Part shown: positions 1 to 8,484 of the stretch, one piece after another
Numbering within the stretch: position 1 is the stretch's first letter
Layout: the number at the start of each line of letters is the position of its first letter
DNA from: a virus
Virus record (IMG/VR): IMGVR_UViG_3300036985_006248
Coordinates: 62,001-126,000 of that record
Direction: 5' to 3' (one strand)
Length of the DNA: 64,000 bases
The notes under the pieces: generated by a model
What the model saw: only the letters and a program-made list of their open reading frames with translations
Told to the model about the DNA's origin: nothing
Database searches by the model: none
Made by a program: the position numbers and the translations under genes

Positions 1-558
1 TAAAGCTCTTTCGCTGTATACTACACGTTGGGAGTGATGTAACTTAGCCTTGCCATTAACTTTTTCAGTTATCTTATCTAAATCCCATCTATCTGCCAAT
101 TCTAACAAGCCACGTTCTTTAAAATACTCACAAGCAATTTTTGTGCTAATGACTGGATCACAAGCTAATTCTGGGTTTGTTTCTAAATTGATACCAAGCT
201 TCTTAGACATATTAACATAATTTGCTCTGCCCGTCAGTTGTAATATACCGCGACCAATAAATTTAGGACCGTCACCGGGTTTCTTATTTCCTAATGCTAG
301 TCTTCCTTCATATAAAGTCCCAGTGGGCTCCAATGGATCACTAGGAATCTTTTTATTATACTTCGAAGGTAATTCTTTATCATATTTTAGTTCTCCACTC
401 TCAACAGCTATTTGTCCAAGAAACGCAGCCATTCGATTAATGGTATCCATAGAATATGTTGGTAATACTTCGTTAAAAGCTTTTGTATATAAAATGCACT
501 TGTCGCTTCGGATGTTAGGAAAAATAGTCTTTAATTGTACTTCAGTTATCTTGATCAT
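1..558 (-). CDS. GH19 chitinase-like endolysin (C-terminus beyond window)
   Basis: The reading frame runs off the left edge, so only the first 186 residues are visible. GRGILQLTGRANY is the signature of family GH19 glycoside hydrolases, which in phages act as peptidoglycan-cleaving endolysins. An upstream AAFLGQIAVESGEL segment carries the expected catalytic glutamate region. A strong ribosome binding site (GGAGGAGAATA) precedes the ATG. The start overlaps the end of the upstream Fis-like gene by 17 bp, so the two are probably co-transcribed. No signal peptide is seen, so export would need a holin. Confidence 0.88.
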   Translation of the reverse strand, partial: MIKITEVQLKTIFPNIRSDKCILYTKAFNEVLPTYSMDTINRMAAFLGQIAVESGELKYDKELPSKYNKKIPSDPLEPTGTLYEGRLALGNKKPGDGPKFIGRGILQLTGRANYVNMSKKLGINLETNPELACDPVISTKIACEYFKERGLLELADRWDLDKITEKVNGKAKLHHSQRVVYSERAL

Positions 559-910
559 TATTCTCCTCCTTGATATAATATTTATTTATATTATACTTTT
601 TAAGTAATCTAAAAAACTTAATAGAGTCTAAACCCAAAAGTCTCATTGCGTCACTTTTAGTTTTAGATGCTGAAACCGCATATTTCAGCAAAGCATCTTT
701 AGTTATATAGTTGATACTTTTCCAGATAGGAAAACCATGAAGCGGAAAACCAATGGCTTTATAAGCTAGCTCTAACTTAAGAGCAATGATTTCTTCTAAA
801 GATAAACTGCTAAGTAATATCTCAAAGTAATCATTGCTCTTATTTTGATTTCTTAGAACTTTACTAATACTATAATCTTCACAAGTATTTTTACTATTTC
901 TTCTTTTCAT
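542..910 (-). CDS. Small protein with Fis-type helix-turn-helix
   Basis: A 122-residue basic protein. Its C-terminal part (about residues 72-110, with SKTKSDAMRLLGLDSIKFFR then LLKKYNI) matches the spacing of a Fis/NtrC-type helix-turn-helix, where an A..LLG..... ..RLLKKY pattern is typical. It probably binds DNA; the target is unknown. It overlaps the start of the endolysin gene by 17 bp, so translational coupling is likely. Confidence 0.7.
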   Translation of the reverse strand: MKRRNSKNTCEDYSISKVLRNQNKSNDYFEILLSSLSLEEIIALKLELAYKAIGFPLHGFPIWKSINYITKDALLKYAVSASKTKSDAMRLLGLDSIKFFRLLKKYNINKYYIKEENNDQDN

Positions 911-998
911 ATTATTTACTTTTATATTAAGAAGTATTTAGTTTAAATATTATTCTTGAAAAGCAGTATAACAACAGTACCACACTGATTTTTTTTCG

Positions 999-1220
999 TT
1001 AAACTTTCTTTTTCTTGCGAGTGTCAACTGGTACAGCCACCGTAACAACTGGTTCTGTTGATGTTTCTTCAACAGCTACTACCTGTTCTACTGGCTTTGG
1101 CATTTCTTGTAATCCCAGCTTCATTTCTGTCTTCTCAGCTACAACTGGTTGCTCGACAGAAGCTGAATTTTCTTTTGCTAACTGCATTCTAAAAAGCTTT
1201 TTACGTTTTGCTGGATTCAT
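999..1220 (-). CDS. Short basic-ended protein, unknown function
   Basis: A 73-residue protein starting MNPAKRKKLFRMQLAKE, followed by a low-complexity Val/Glu/Pro/Thr stretch and ending in RKKKKV. An AAAGGA motif sits upstream of the ATG. The composition suggests a flexible, possibly virion-associated peptide, but no domain is recognised. Confidence 0.6.
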   Translation of the reverse strand: MNPAKRKKLFRMQLAKENSASVEQPVVAEKTEMKLGLQEMPKPVEQVVAVEETSTEPVVTVAVPVDTRKKKKV

Positions 1221-1301
1221 TTGTTTATATTCCTTTACAATATATAGATTTAACTACAGATTTTCACTAGTGTAAGTTGTACAGTATGTTTGCTGACTTA
1301 G

Positions 1302-2144
1302 TTATGCTGCTGGAACTTCTGGCGGTACTTCTGCTCCAACTTCCTCGCTGCCTACTGGCGGTACCTCTGCCGTTGCTACTGGCGCAGCCCCTTGAAGTGC
1401 TGCGTCTTTCTTTGCTTTCTCAGCCTCATATTCTGGAGTTGTGGGTTCCTCCGGGGTAGCCTGTAGCTCTGTTTCAAACTTATCAAAATATAATTTAGTG
1501 TTTGTTAATAGATAATCGTAGAATGTTTCGCGGTCTTGTTCATTTGACAATAAAGAATAAGTTTCAAGAATTTGCTTTTGAATCTTCTTAAAGGTTTCAA
1601 GAGCAAAGTTTCTTCCTGTAAGGTCTTCAGTCTCGATTGCTTGGAAGGCATTAACTGGGTTTGGCTTCTCTACTTTCTTTGGTTTCTTAACGTCAATGAA
1701 ATTAGGATCTGCCTCTGGAGTGCCGGGAACAGGTTCTTCTCCCTGCTCTTTTAACTCACCAGTTGGCTGCGCTGCTGCTGGAGCCGCCACCGGGGCTGGG
1801 GCTTTTCCACCGGCATTCTTCTTATCCACAGCAAAGTATACAGAAGCCGTAGATAAGAGATTTTGAATAGCACGAAGAATATGCGCTTTGAAAGACTTAC
1901 GTTGTGCTTCGTCGGTCTTTAAATCCTTATAACCAGACTCTAAGATTGGAACAATGCTACTAAGTAGTTTTTCAAGTGCATTGATACCAGTAGATTCATG
2001 TTGTGTGGTGTCTTGCTTCTCACGTAGCAACTTACGAATATCTTTGCGAAGCTTTGTTTCTTCGGTTAATTCTTGTTTTTGCTGGCGCTTGATACTACGC
2101 AGTACATTACGGACATATAATCTTAAAGTATCTAATTCTTGCAT
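1302..2144 (-). CDS. Probable virion-associated protein, unknown function
   Basis: 280 residues. The N-terminus has an LRLYVRNVLRSI helix, a charged 'LRxYIR' type segment I recall at the start of many proteins of large environmental phages. An Ala/Pro-rich linker (about 115-150) joins it to a second helical domain with KKIQKQILETYSLLSNEQDR, and the tail is acidic and Pro-rich. It follows the fusion protein gene by one base, so the two form one operon. The structural role is inference. Confidence 0.65.
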   Translation of the reverse strand: MQELDTLRLYVRNVLRSIKRQQKQELTEETKLRKDIRKLLREKQDTTQHESTGINALEKLLSSIVPILESGYKDLKTDEAQRKSFKAHILRAIQNLLSTASVYFAVDKKNAGGKAPAPVAAPAAAQPTGELKEQGEEPVPGTPEADPNFIDVKKPKKVEKPNPVNAFQAIETEDLTGRNFALETFKKIQKQILETYSLLSNEQDRETFYDYLLTNTKLYFDKFETELQATPEEPTTPEYEAEKAKKDAALQGAAPVATAEVPPVGSEEVGAEVPPEVPAA

Positions 2145-2145
2145 T

Positions 2146-4272
2146 TTAGTTTTGCTCCGATTCTTTTCCTAATGGTGCCGCATAGCCACCAACTGCACCA
2201 GCACCCATACTTTCTTCTTTGGCGTGCTTAAAATATTGAACTTGTTTTTCTCTTTTTTCTGCGCCAGATTTATTTGGATAGCAACCTAATTTCTTATTAG
2301 ATTTCTTAGACACTAAACAATACTTACTTCCTGTCTTTATAATATGCTCAGTAATTATATCATATATTTGTTTTTCTTCTAATTTTTGTGAAGAAGAACC
2401 AAACATAGCAAGTATCTCTGCCGCGACTTTTGTTTTATTGACAGAATCAGGTAAAAACTTAACAAGATTTTCTTTGTTTTCCTCTGAAATAGCCTTACGC
2501 ATATCCGTTGCGCTTATTTTGCCCAAAGATGCCATAGGTTTAACAAGTGTCTTCACGCCCTCACGCGCATATTTGGTAATATCTTTTGCGAAACGTTCCT
2601 CGTCTCCACCTTTGGTACTAGTGCCTAAAATAACAGTTTGGCCGGGTTGAGCAAACTCTGGATTGTTATCTTTATTACCAACAAATTCATATGCTGCCCT
2701 TACAGGAGAACTGAAAGGGGAATTCATAACAACTACTTTTTCTGAAAGTCCTTCCGCGTCCAAATATAAATCCCAAATCTTTTTCGATATATCAAATGTA
2801 ACTGGTTGACCATTAGGTAAGTCTCTAGCCAATGGTGAAATCATAATAACTACTTTATCGGCTACTTTTGCATATGATTTAATCATAGCCATATGGCCTT
2901 TATGGGGAGGTTTAAAAGCACCGGGCACAACCGCAATTGTTTCCCCGTTCTTCTTAGACTCATCTAATTTCTGCATAGCAGGAACATTGCCACGACCATA
3001 TTTAAATAATCCAAGAATTTGGTTGACAGGAGCAAAGTTGCCGGTAAACTTATAAGTCATACCATCATAATCAAATACGAATCCTTCTGCGGCTGCGTCA
3101 ACGTTATCGGCGCTACGTAGCTTAATCATTTGTCGTTTTAGAATATTCATTGCATCTTCATTACCGGAAGATTCTATTGCGCTGATTGCTGTTTGGACTT
3201 CCTTTTTCAGACGCTTAACTTCCTTGTCATTATCCAAAACGAATGCGCTTTGTAAACCCTTCAACATTTCAACGGCGAAATCGCTTACAATTGATTCAAG
3301 AGGTAAAATAGCAGTTTTTAATATTTCTTTTTTGCTTGTTTCGTTTAAAAGGTTTTCTTTAACGAATTCTAATTGCTCTTTAGAAATCTTTGCAGATATA
3401 TCTTTAACTGATATTCCTTTGACTCCTAGAATTCTTTTTGCTATATTCATTTTAGCCACAGGATCAAAATTCTTTATTCCACCTCTTTGCAATATTGAAT
3501 TAATTAGAATATATACACGAGCGGCCATATAATCAGCAATTGTGGAATCTTCTCCCAAACTTAATTCTTTATTTTTTACTAGAGTATTAACTGTTGCCAA
3601 TAAAGAATTAATCTTGCTTATAGAAGTATTTAATGGCTTTTTATCGGATAGAGCTTTAAGTTTTTTAACAGCGTTTACTTGAACACTATAGTTGTCGCTC
3701 TTTGATTGTTCTTGAGCATCTGAAATTACTTTTTCTAATTTTGCAGCAGGTTCAGATAAATCTCTTGTTGATGCTTGTTGTTTTTCTCTGTCATATTCAA
3801 AGTGACCTGCGCGATGAATCACTAGAGCTTTTGTATCATAGTTAATAACATTTGGAGTACGTGGATCCATTACTTCTGCGTTATAAAATATGTTAGTCTC
3901 TGGACCAAATATCTCTATTTGTTCTTCGTGGCTCAACCCTTGAACTGCCTTCTCAAACGCCTTAAGGGCATCGCTAAACGTTTCTTTCAATGCAGGGTTA
4001 GCCCGGTCAGCAAACTTAGCTGCTAATTGTTCTGGGGTCAATCCGCCACTTTTTACATCACCTTTGTTTCTAACACCTTTCGCTCTGCCATCTTTGACAG
4101 AAAAAGAAATCATTAAGTTTTGTCCATCAGTTTTTTCAGTGCCTTCAAGTTTGCCACCAGCCGCCGCCGTGAATATTTCTTTTAGTTTGGCGAATGTCAA
4201 ATCACTATTATCATATAAATGATTCATATGACCAGCCACTCCACCTTCTAATAATATTTCTTGATCTGACAT
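2146..4272 (-). CDS. Fusion: ligase-like nucleotidyltransferase plus NMNAT/cytidylyltransferase domain
   Basis: 708 residues. Residues 44-50 read GTEKTDG, like the KxDG lysine motif of DNA/RNA ligases; RNKG follows at 68-71. FYNAEVMDP (129-137) could be motif III, EGFVFDYDG (396-404) motif IV and YKFTGNFA (407-414) motif V. A second domain begins at about 446 with PGAFKPPHKGH (450-460), the HxGH-type site of nucleotidylyltransferases, and has ISATDMR at 586-592, matching the family's ISxTxxR. A short basic Cys-containing domain ends the protein (YCLVSKKSNKKLGCYPNKSG). The second domain is a firm call; the ligase-like reading is by motif only. It could act in NAD or RNA-end metabolism. Confidence 0.7.
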   Translation of the reverse strand: MSDQEILLEGGVAGHMNHLYDNSDLTFAKLKEIFTAAAGGKLEGTEKTDGQNLMISFSVKDGRAKGVRNKGDVKSGGLTPEQLAAKFADRANPALKETFSDALKAFEKAVQGLSHEEQIEIFGPETNIFYNAEVMDPRTPNVINYDTKALVIHRAGHFEYDREKQQASTRDLSEPAAKLEKVISDAQEQSKSDNYSVQVNAVKKLKALSDKKPLNTSISKINSLLATVNTLVKNKELSLGEDSTIADYMAARVYILINSILQRGGIKNFDPVAKMNIAKRILGVKGISVKDISAKISKEQLEFVKENLLNETSKKEILKTAILPLESIVSDFAVEMLKGLQSAFVLDNDKEVKRLKKEVQTAISAIESSGNEDAMNILKRQMIKLRSADNVDAAAEGFVFDYDGMTYKFTGNFAPVNQILGLFKYGRGNVPAMQKLDESKKNGETIAVVPGAFKPPHKGHMAMIKSYAKVADKVVIMISPLARDLPNGQPVTFDISKKIWDLYLDAEGLSEKVVVMNSPFSSPVRAAYEFVGNKDNNPEFAQPGQTVILGTSTKGGDEERFAKDITKYAREGVKTLVKPMASLGKISATDMRKAISEENKENLVKFLPDSVNKTKVAAEILAMFGSSSQKLEEKQIYDIITEHIIKTGSKYCLVSKKSNKKLGCYPNKSGAEKREKQVQYFKHAKEESMGAGAVGGYAAPLGKESEQN

Positions 4273-4281
4273 TTTGGTTTC

Positions 4282-4536
4282 TTATCCTTGGGTACTTGTG
4301 GTAGAAGTTTGGTATGGTACTGTGTTATTTCTCAAAGAAATAGGACCACCTATTTGTTGTGCGATTGGAGTGTGGCGAATTATTCCTGAAGGAGCAGTAA
4401 CTGTTGCCAAAAGGTCATTCGGGTCACCGATTACTTGCGGAAGCGTCACCATGTAGCCATTAATCTGGACTACATAAGCTGCTGTAAGCGTTTTGTTTCT
4501 ACTATCGTCATTCTGTATAGTAAAATCTCTAGCCAT
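4282..4536 (-). CDS. Small protein, unknown function
   Basis: An 84-residue protein with a Thr/Ser-rich, Pro-containing C-terminus and no charged clusters, which would suit a small virion or fibre-associated protein. It lies between the metallopeptidase-like gene and the fusion protein gene on the same strand with short gaps. No family is recognised. Confidence 0.55.
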   Translation of the reverse strand: MARDFTIQNDDSRNKTLTAAYVVQINGYMVTLPQVIGDPNDLLATVTAPSGIIRHTPIAQQIGGPISLRNNTVPYQTSTTSTQG

Positions 4537-4540
4537 ATTA

Positions 4541-5350
4541 TTATTTAACGAAACGACGCATTAGTTCTTGATAAACAAGTTCTTCTTTCTTATTAAATAA
4601 TTCCTTACAAACGCGATCCTTTTCCGTGAATAGTTGTGGATATGGATGAACAATCTGTTCTTCTTCTTCCTTACCTTCTTGTAACTTCTCTACATGTTCC
4701 TGTTCGCTCATATCTTTACCGTGACGTGCTTTCATATCATGTGCCGCTTGTTCGGTGGCCTCTTGCTTTATTGACTTTTTAGCTTTCTTTATTTTATTGT
4801 CTTTCTTCTTCTTTACAGGTGCAGTATTACTTGCGTTGCCAAGTGGATCTGACATTTGACGCAGCGCCGCGATTCTGTCTTCTGCCGTTTCTTTTGAATT
4901 TACCTTCTTCTCAGCCATTAGATTTTTCCTCTCAATTTTCTTTGTATCTGTCCAATCTCTAAAAATCATATTGCCGCGCTCAAAAGCATCGCGTTCCATT
5001 TCCCTTAAACCATTATCATGCAATGAATAAGATTCATCGCTTGCAATTTTGCTTAAGTCTATTTTTTCATCAAAACCTTTTAGCTTCTGTGCATGATGTA
5101 TTAGCTCGTGAGAAAAAGAACGAATTATATCTTTCGCATGCCTATCCGTTATATATAAATGTATTTCTTGTCTTTCGGGATCATATCCACCAGTTTTTCC
5201 TAGTAGATCGCTAGCATTATTTTTATCTTTTTTTAAGAAAACACGAGGAGGAATATCTATATTTAGCTCTTTAGAAGCATAATTATAGAACTCTTTCATA
5301 TATTTCTTAAGGTCATTGTGACTAATATTTTCGTTTAGGAGTTGTATCAT
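4541..5350 (-). CDS. HExxH metallopeptidase-like protein
   Basis: 269 residues. SHELIHHAQKLKGF at about residues 82-95 contains HELIH, the HExxH zinc-binding motif of gluzincin-type peptidases. A later ERDAFERG might give the third ligand. The second half is Lys/Glu-rich and helical. The N-terminus (MIQLLNENISHNDLKKYMKE) is a charged helix like those of other possibly packaged proteins in this window. A terminator hairpin just upstream separates it from the preceding gene. Confidence 0.65.
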   Translation of the reverse strand: MIQLLNENISHNDLKKYMKEFYNYASKELNIDIPPRVFLKKDKNNASDLLGKTGGYDPERQEIHLYITDRHAKDIIRSFSHELIHHAQKLKGFDEKIDLSKIASDESYSLHDNGLREMERDAFERGNMIFRDWTDTKKIERKNLMAEKKVNSKETAEDRIAALRQMSDPLGNASNTAPVKKKKDNKIKKAKKSIKQEATEQAAHDMKARHGKDMSEQEHVEKLQEGKEEEEQIVHPYPQLFTEKDRVCKELFNKKEELVYQELMRRFVK

Positions 5351-5360
5351 AGAAATAAAA

Positions 5361-5394
5361 AAACTACTTATGAGCGTTATGTCATAAGTAGTTT
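5361..5394 (-). terminator. Rho-independent terminator
   Basis: A 13-bp inverted repeat (AAACTACTTATGA / TCATAAGTAGTTT) with an 8-nt loop. On the minus strand it is followed by a run of T. It ends the operon that finishes at the gene on its right. Confidence 0.85.
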
Positions 5395-5419
5395 CTTAAA
5401 GCTTATTTTTTCTAAATAA

Positions 5420-5581
5420 TTAGAATATTTGGATTTGGATTACTCTTGGTGAAGGCTTTTCTTCTTTTTTGTTTTTAATATATTCTTCGTATTCTTGCTC
5501 ATAATCGGGAAGCTGCAAGCGTTTTTCTTCTACAATTTGTTGTTCACGCTTTTTCTTTTCTTCAAGTGCAGGAAGAAACAT
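5420..5581 (-). CDS. Short charged protein, unknown function
   Basis: 53 residues, MFLPALEEKKKREQQ onward, Lys/Glu-rich and probably one helix. The start was chosen because AAGGAG lies six bases upstream. A longer frame reaching further upstream would overlap the neighbouring paralogue and gives an unlikely Cys/Leu/Lys-rich extension. Confidence 0.6.
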   Translation of the reverse strand: MFLPALEEKKKREQQIVEEKRLQLPDYEQEYEEYIKNKKEEKPSPRVIQIQIF

Positions 5582-5624
5582 GGCATTCTCCTTGATGGGC
5601 ACAAAGCCCGTTGTGATAAATAGT

Positions 5625-5852
5625 TTACCAATCTTCGAAAGTCGTAATCTTAAAGACCGAAGTTTCTTTGAACAACATCGTTTTCTCTTTAGACACAGTG
5701 GAAGATTCAAATAAAAACATCCAAATAGCAACATATGAGGAAGGGACACTCAATAATCTTATCAATGCTGAATCAGAATTTTCTACTAATATACCGCGCC
5801 CAAACACTGTGCCATCTTTATTATTTACTCTAACTAAATCTCCCACTTTCAT
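5625..5852 (-). CDS. VGD-box small protein (SH3-like paralogue)
   Basis: 75 residues beginning MKVGDLVRVNNKDGTVF, the N-terminal box shared by dozens of small proteins in this window. The pattern predicts a small all-beta SH3/KOW-like barrel: strand 1 VGDLVRV, strand 2 GRGILVE, strand 3 VAIWMFLF. Unlike the clustered copies it stands alone, between two unrelated short genes. Function unknown. Confidence 0.65.
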   Translation of the reverse strand: MKVGDLVRVNNKDGTVFGRGILVENSDSALIRLLSVPSSYVAIWMFLFESSTVSKEKTMLFKETSVFKITTFEDW

Positions 5853-5855
5853 GGC

Positions 5856-6047
5856 CTACGCCCTTGCAATAAAATTATTATGTGCCTTGCCAATAGCATT
5901 GGTAATCTTAATATAATGTTCCGGGTGTTTCATCATCAGCGATGCTAAAAATTCTTGCTTTGTCAATATAGCCATATGTCCAAAGACATAAACAATACTA
6001 TCAATATCTTTGTCTGAAAGATTCTCGGGCATTTGCATTTGGGTCAT
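5856..6047 (-). CDS. Short helical protein, unknown function
   Basis: 63 residues, largely helical (LSDKDIDSIVYVFGHMAIL). It has a clear AAGGATAACA ribosome binding site and a consensus promoter about 50 bases upstream, so it heads an operon. No family is recognised. Confidence 0.6.
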   Translation of the reverse strand: MTQMQMPENLSDKDIDSIVYVFGHMAILTKQEFLASLMMKHPEHYIKITNAIGKAHNNFIARA

Positions 6048-6094
6048 TGTTATCCTTGGGTGAGAGATGGGTAGGTTTTGATGCTACCTGCTAT

Positions 6095-6123
6095 ACTATA
6101 ACCGTTCATAAGTTGTATGTCAA
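6095..6123 (-). promoter_or_regulatory. Sigma70-type promoter
   Basis: TTGACA, 17-bp spacer, TATAGT. A leader of about 40 nt runs to the ATG of the 63-residue gene. This is one of the best consensus matches in the window and implies expression by host-type RNA polymerase. Confidence 0.8.
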
Positions 6124-6151
6124 GAAAAGTATATTTGTTTCAAACAATGTT

Positions 6152-6709
6152 TTATCTTTCTAGATAGAATCTCCAAGCAATTGGCACACTTTTTTCTATA
6201 TTATAATAGCCGTCTGTGGCTTCCTGAAGATATGGTAATTTATTCGGCTTCTTGGGTTGCTTGACGAGTTTGAAGCCAGATTCTTTTAACGACTTATTGG
6301 CTTTTTTCTGATTACACCCATAACAGCAGGTGATAACGTTTTCCCACATTGTTTTTCCACCAGACGTTTTAGGAATTATGTGGTCAATCGTAAAAGTTGC
6401 AAAGGTGACATGATTTTGACAATATTGACACCTGCCCTCGTCACGGGTCCAAACATTCTTACGAGAAAAACGAATAGCCGAGTTTCTTCTCTTACCTATA
6501 GCATTGTTCTTAAATATAACAACGGCTGGTACTCTCATAGACATTGAGGGTGACCGAATTACTTCATCGTATTCTTCTAGCGTTGTTACTTTATTAGAAT
6601 AGATAAGTGTAACAGCACGAGCCCAAGAAATAACACCAAGAGGCTCATAATTGGTGGATAAAGCTAATACTTTCATTTTTGAAACTCCGTTGGAAGTTTC
6701 ATCATACAT
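6152..6709 (-). CDS. HNH endonuclease
   Basis: About 185 residues. CQYCQ, then TIDHIIPKTSGGKTMWENV and CCYGCNQKKA form an HNH nuclease core with the two CxxC zinc knots typical of the stand-alone 'paraburkholderia-type' HNH family. The N-terminal segment (LSTNYEPLGVISWARAVTLI) is also characteristic of that family. The ATG was chosen for its GGAGA ribosome binding site; an in-frame GTG five codons earlier and an internal ATG at MKVLALS are alternatives. It may be a homing nuclease or have a role in DNA processing. Confidence 0.85.
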   Translation of the reverse strand: MYDETSNGVSKMKVLALSTNYEPLGVISWARAVTLIYSNKVTTLEEYDEVIRSPSMSMRVPAVVIFKNNAIGKRRNSAIRFSRKNVWTRDEGRCQYCQNHVTFATFTIDHIIPKTSGGKTMWENVITCCYGCNQKKANKSLKESGFKLVKQPKKPNKLPYLQEATDGYYNIEKSVPIAWRFYLER

Positions 6710-6736
6710 GACCTTTTCTCCCACGTCAAACGAGAC

Positions 6737-6955
6737 TTATTTTTTAGTTAAACCTAAATCTACTGTGAAATTTTCATTAACATGGTTACAACTATTGCAT
6801 GCAAATACTGGAACAGGAATAAACGTGTCCTTCCCATCTTCCATCAGTAAGCCAGAAATACTCTTTATAACAAATACTTGCTTCAAAAATTCACAGCCAC
6901 ATTTTTCACAAGCTATAGTCTTTGCGTTATCAAGTTGCATTTTATTTAATTTCAT
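6737..6955 (-). CDS. Zinc-ribbon protein
   Basis: 72 residues with two CxxC pairs (CEKCGCEF and CNSCNHVN) separated by about 34 residues, a four-cysteine zinc ribbon. I recall similar small proteins from many phages. DNA or protein binding is likely but the partner is unknown. It lies directly upstream of the HNH gene on the same strand. Confidence 0.7.
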   Translation of the reverse strand: MKLNKMQLDNAKTIACEKCGCEFLKQVFVIKSISGLLMEDGKDTFIPVPVFACNSCNHVNENFTVDLGLTKK

Positions 6956-6964
6956 TTTTATCCT

Positions 6965-7288
6965 TTATAAACTCATGGTAATCATACCAACAAATACTAA
7001 TATCAACCCTATCATTTTATGCCCATGTAACTCGTTATTCAAAATGAAATAAGCAGTTGTATACCAAGCGGCATGAAAAAAGAATGTCTGAAATGCCGAC
7101 ATTAATGTTAATGGTAACATTTTTGCACGTAATTGATAAGCAAAAATACTAGCACTAATGAAACTAGTTAAATAAGTCCAATACCAAGCCATGTTACCCG
7201 CTCGTATTGACTTAGCCATAAATGCTGCCATTACGCCGTTTGCTATTAATATTAACGCTACGATTACAACTTTTATTTGATTGTTCAT
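6965..7288 (-). CDS. Small integral membrane protein, DMT-like
   Basis: 107 residues with four hydrophobic segments (about 6-24, 35-52, 60-80 and 90-107) and a short MNNQIK cytoplasmic start. Size and pattern resemble half-size drug/metabolite transporter (DMT) or SMR-like proteins, but no substrate motif is clear. Confidence 0.6.
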   Translation of the reverse strand: MNNQIKVVIVALILIANGVMAAFMAKSIRAGNMAWYWTYLTSFISASIFAYQLRAKMLPLTLMSAFQTFFFHAAWYTTAYFILNNELHGHKMIGLILVFVGMITMSL

Positions 7289-7299
7289 TTTGTCTTTTC

Positions 7300-8001
7300 T
7301 TATGCTTTACAAATTTCATATTTTCCAACCATTTTTATTATTTGTTGTAATTTTGAATTAGGGTGATTAGTTTTAATAACTGCCCAATAGGCACCTTTAT
7401 CGATAGCTATTGATTCATATCTACGTATTTGTTTTGTAAGTATTTTTATTCCACACGATAAATTATTATATGGATTGAGTATCGTCTTTCGTTTATCATC
7501 GTCTGAAAGCTTAGAATCTTTCGACCAATCAAAGCTACAATTATGGTATAGGGAATCTATGTAGCCGACCTGCAACAATCCTTCACTTATCAATGGTGCG
7601 CTAGTAACAGGGTCTATAGAATTTGAAACACTCGCTATTCTCGCACTGGGGTTGAATGTGCTTTCATAAAATGACATTGATGCAATGAGTTGCCCCCAGA
7701 CATTTATCTTTTGATTTTTATTCAAGTTTTTATAATTAGGACAAAAATGCTTTATATCTTTGGCGCTATTTAAAATTTCAAAGTTATTTTCTATTTGTAA
7801 GAATACATACTCGCTCCACCTTTTCCTACTTGGATTGTTTTTTTCCCATTCTAGTGGGAGCATTGTTTCCTCTATTTTTTCTTCTTCTTCAATCATTATT
7901 TCTGGAATTATTACAACTTGTGGAGTATGACAAGCGAGTTTATGCCCAACAAACAACACACTGTTTAATAATAGAAACATATATAATATTTTTGTTTTCA
8001 T
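7300..8001 (-). CDS. Exported lytic transglycosylase-like protein
   Basis: 233 residues. The N-terminal signal-like segment (MKTKILYMFLLLNSVLFVGH) suggests export. MSFYESTFNPSAR contains the ES..NP catalytic glutamate region of goose-type/SLT lysozymes, followed by SEGLLQVGY and NPYNNLSCGIKIL, which match the GLLQ and N...N...G motifs. It probably cleaves peptidoglycan glycan strands, complementing the GH19 enzyme. No peptidoglycan-binding domain is visible. Confidence 0.75.
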   Translation of the reverse strand: MKTKILYMFLLLNSVLFVGHKLACHTPQVVIIPEIMIEEEEKIEETMLPLEWEKNNPSRKRWSEYVFLQIENNFEILNSAKDIKHFCPNYKNLNKNQKINVWGQLIASMSFYESTFNPSARIASVSNSIDPVTSAPLISEGLLQVGYIDSLYHNCSFDWSKDSKLSDDDKRKTILNPYNNLSCGIKILTKQIRRYESIAIDKGAYWAVIKTNHPNSKLQQIIKMVGKYEICKA

Positions 8002-8156
8002 AGTTTATTTTTAACAAAATTTAAATAATATATTAAATTTAGCTTTAACCTTTGTGGGTCTTAGTATACTCTTATTTCTGAGTATTTTATACTGCCACAT
8101 CTATTTCCCCAAACAGGATGTTTCCATCAACCGCTTGAGATAATGGATTATTGATG

Positions 8157-8357
8157 CTACTCTTTTATTAATTTAACGATTACTAGCTCATCATCATAAA
8201 AATATAAGGGGTCTGCTTCCTCGTCATAAGCAATCTCTATGTAATAATCTCCATTATTCCCCATTGTATCGATATACGTGACAAAGCCATATAGAGTGTC
8301 GCTATCACGAACTCTGACAAAATCATCGATATCAACCAAACATTGTCTTCTGGCCAT
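8157..8357 (-). CDS. VGD-box-like small acidic protein
   Basis: 66 residues. IDDFVRVRDSDTLYGFVTYI and the later YYIEIAYDE follow the strand pattern of the VGD-box paralogues, but the box itself has diverged to DDF. It is acidic, whereas most relatives have basic tails. An ACTATTTATA motif lies just before the ATG. Confidence 0.5.
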   Translation of the reverse strand: MARRQCLVDIDDFVRVRDSDTLYGFVTYIDTMGNNGDYYIEIAYDEEADPLYFYDDELVIVKLIKE

Positions 8358-8484
8358 AGTATTATAAATAGTATTGCAAATGATAAAGCCCCACCAGCGC
8401 GGGGCAACACAACCGCGAAGCGGGGGAGAATTTTTTTGCCTTTCCTACCATACCACCCTTCCCCCTGCCCGTGTGGATTGTTTT

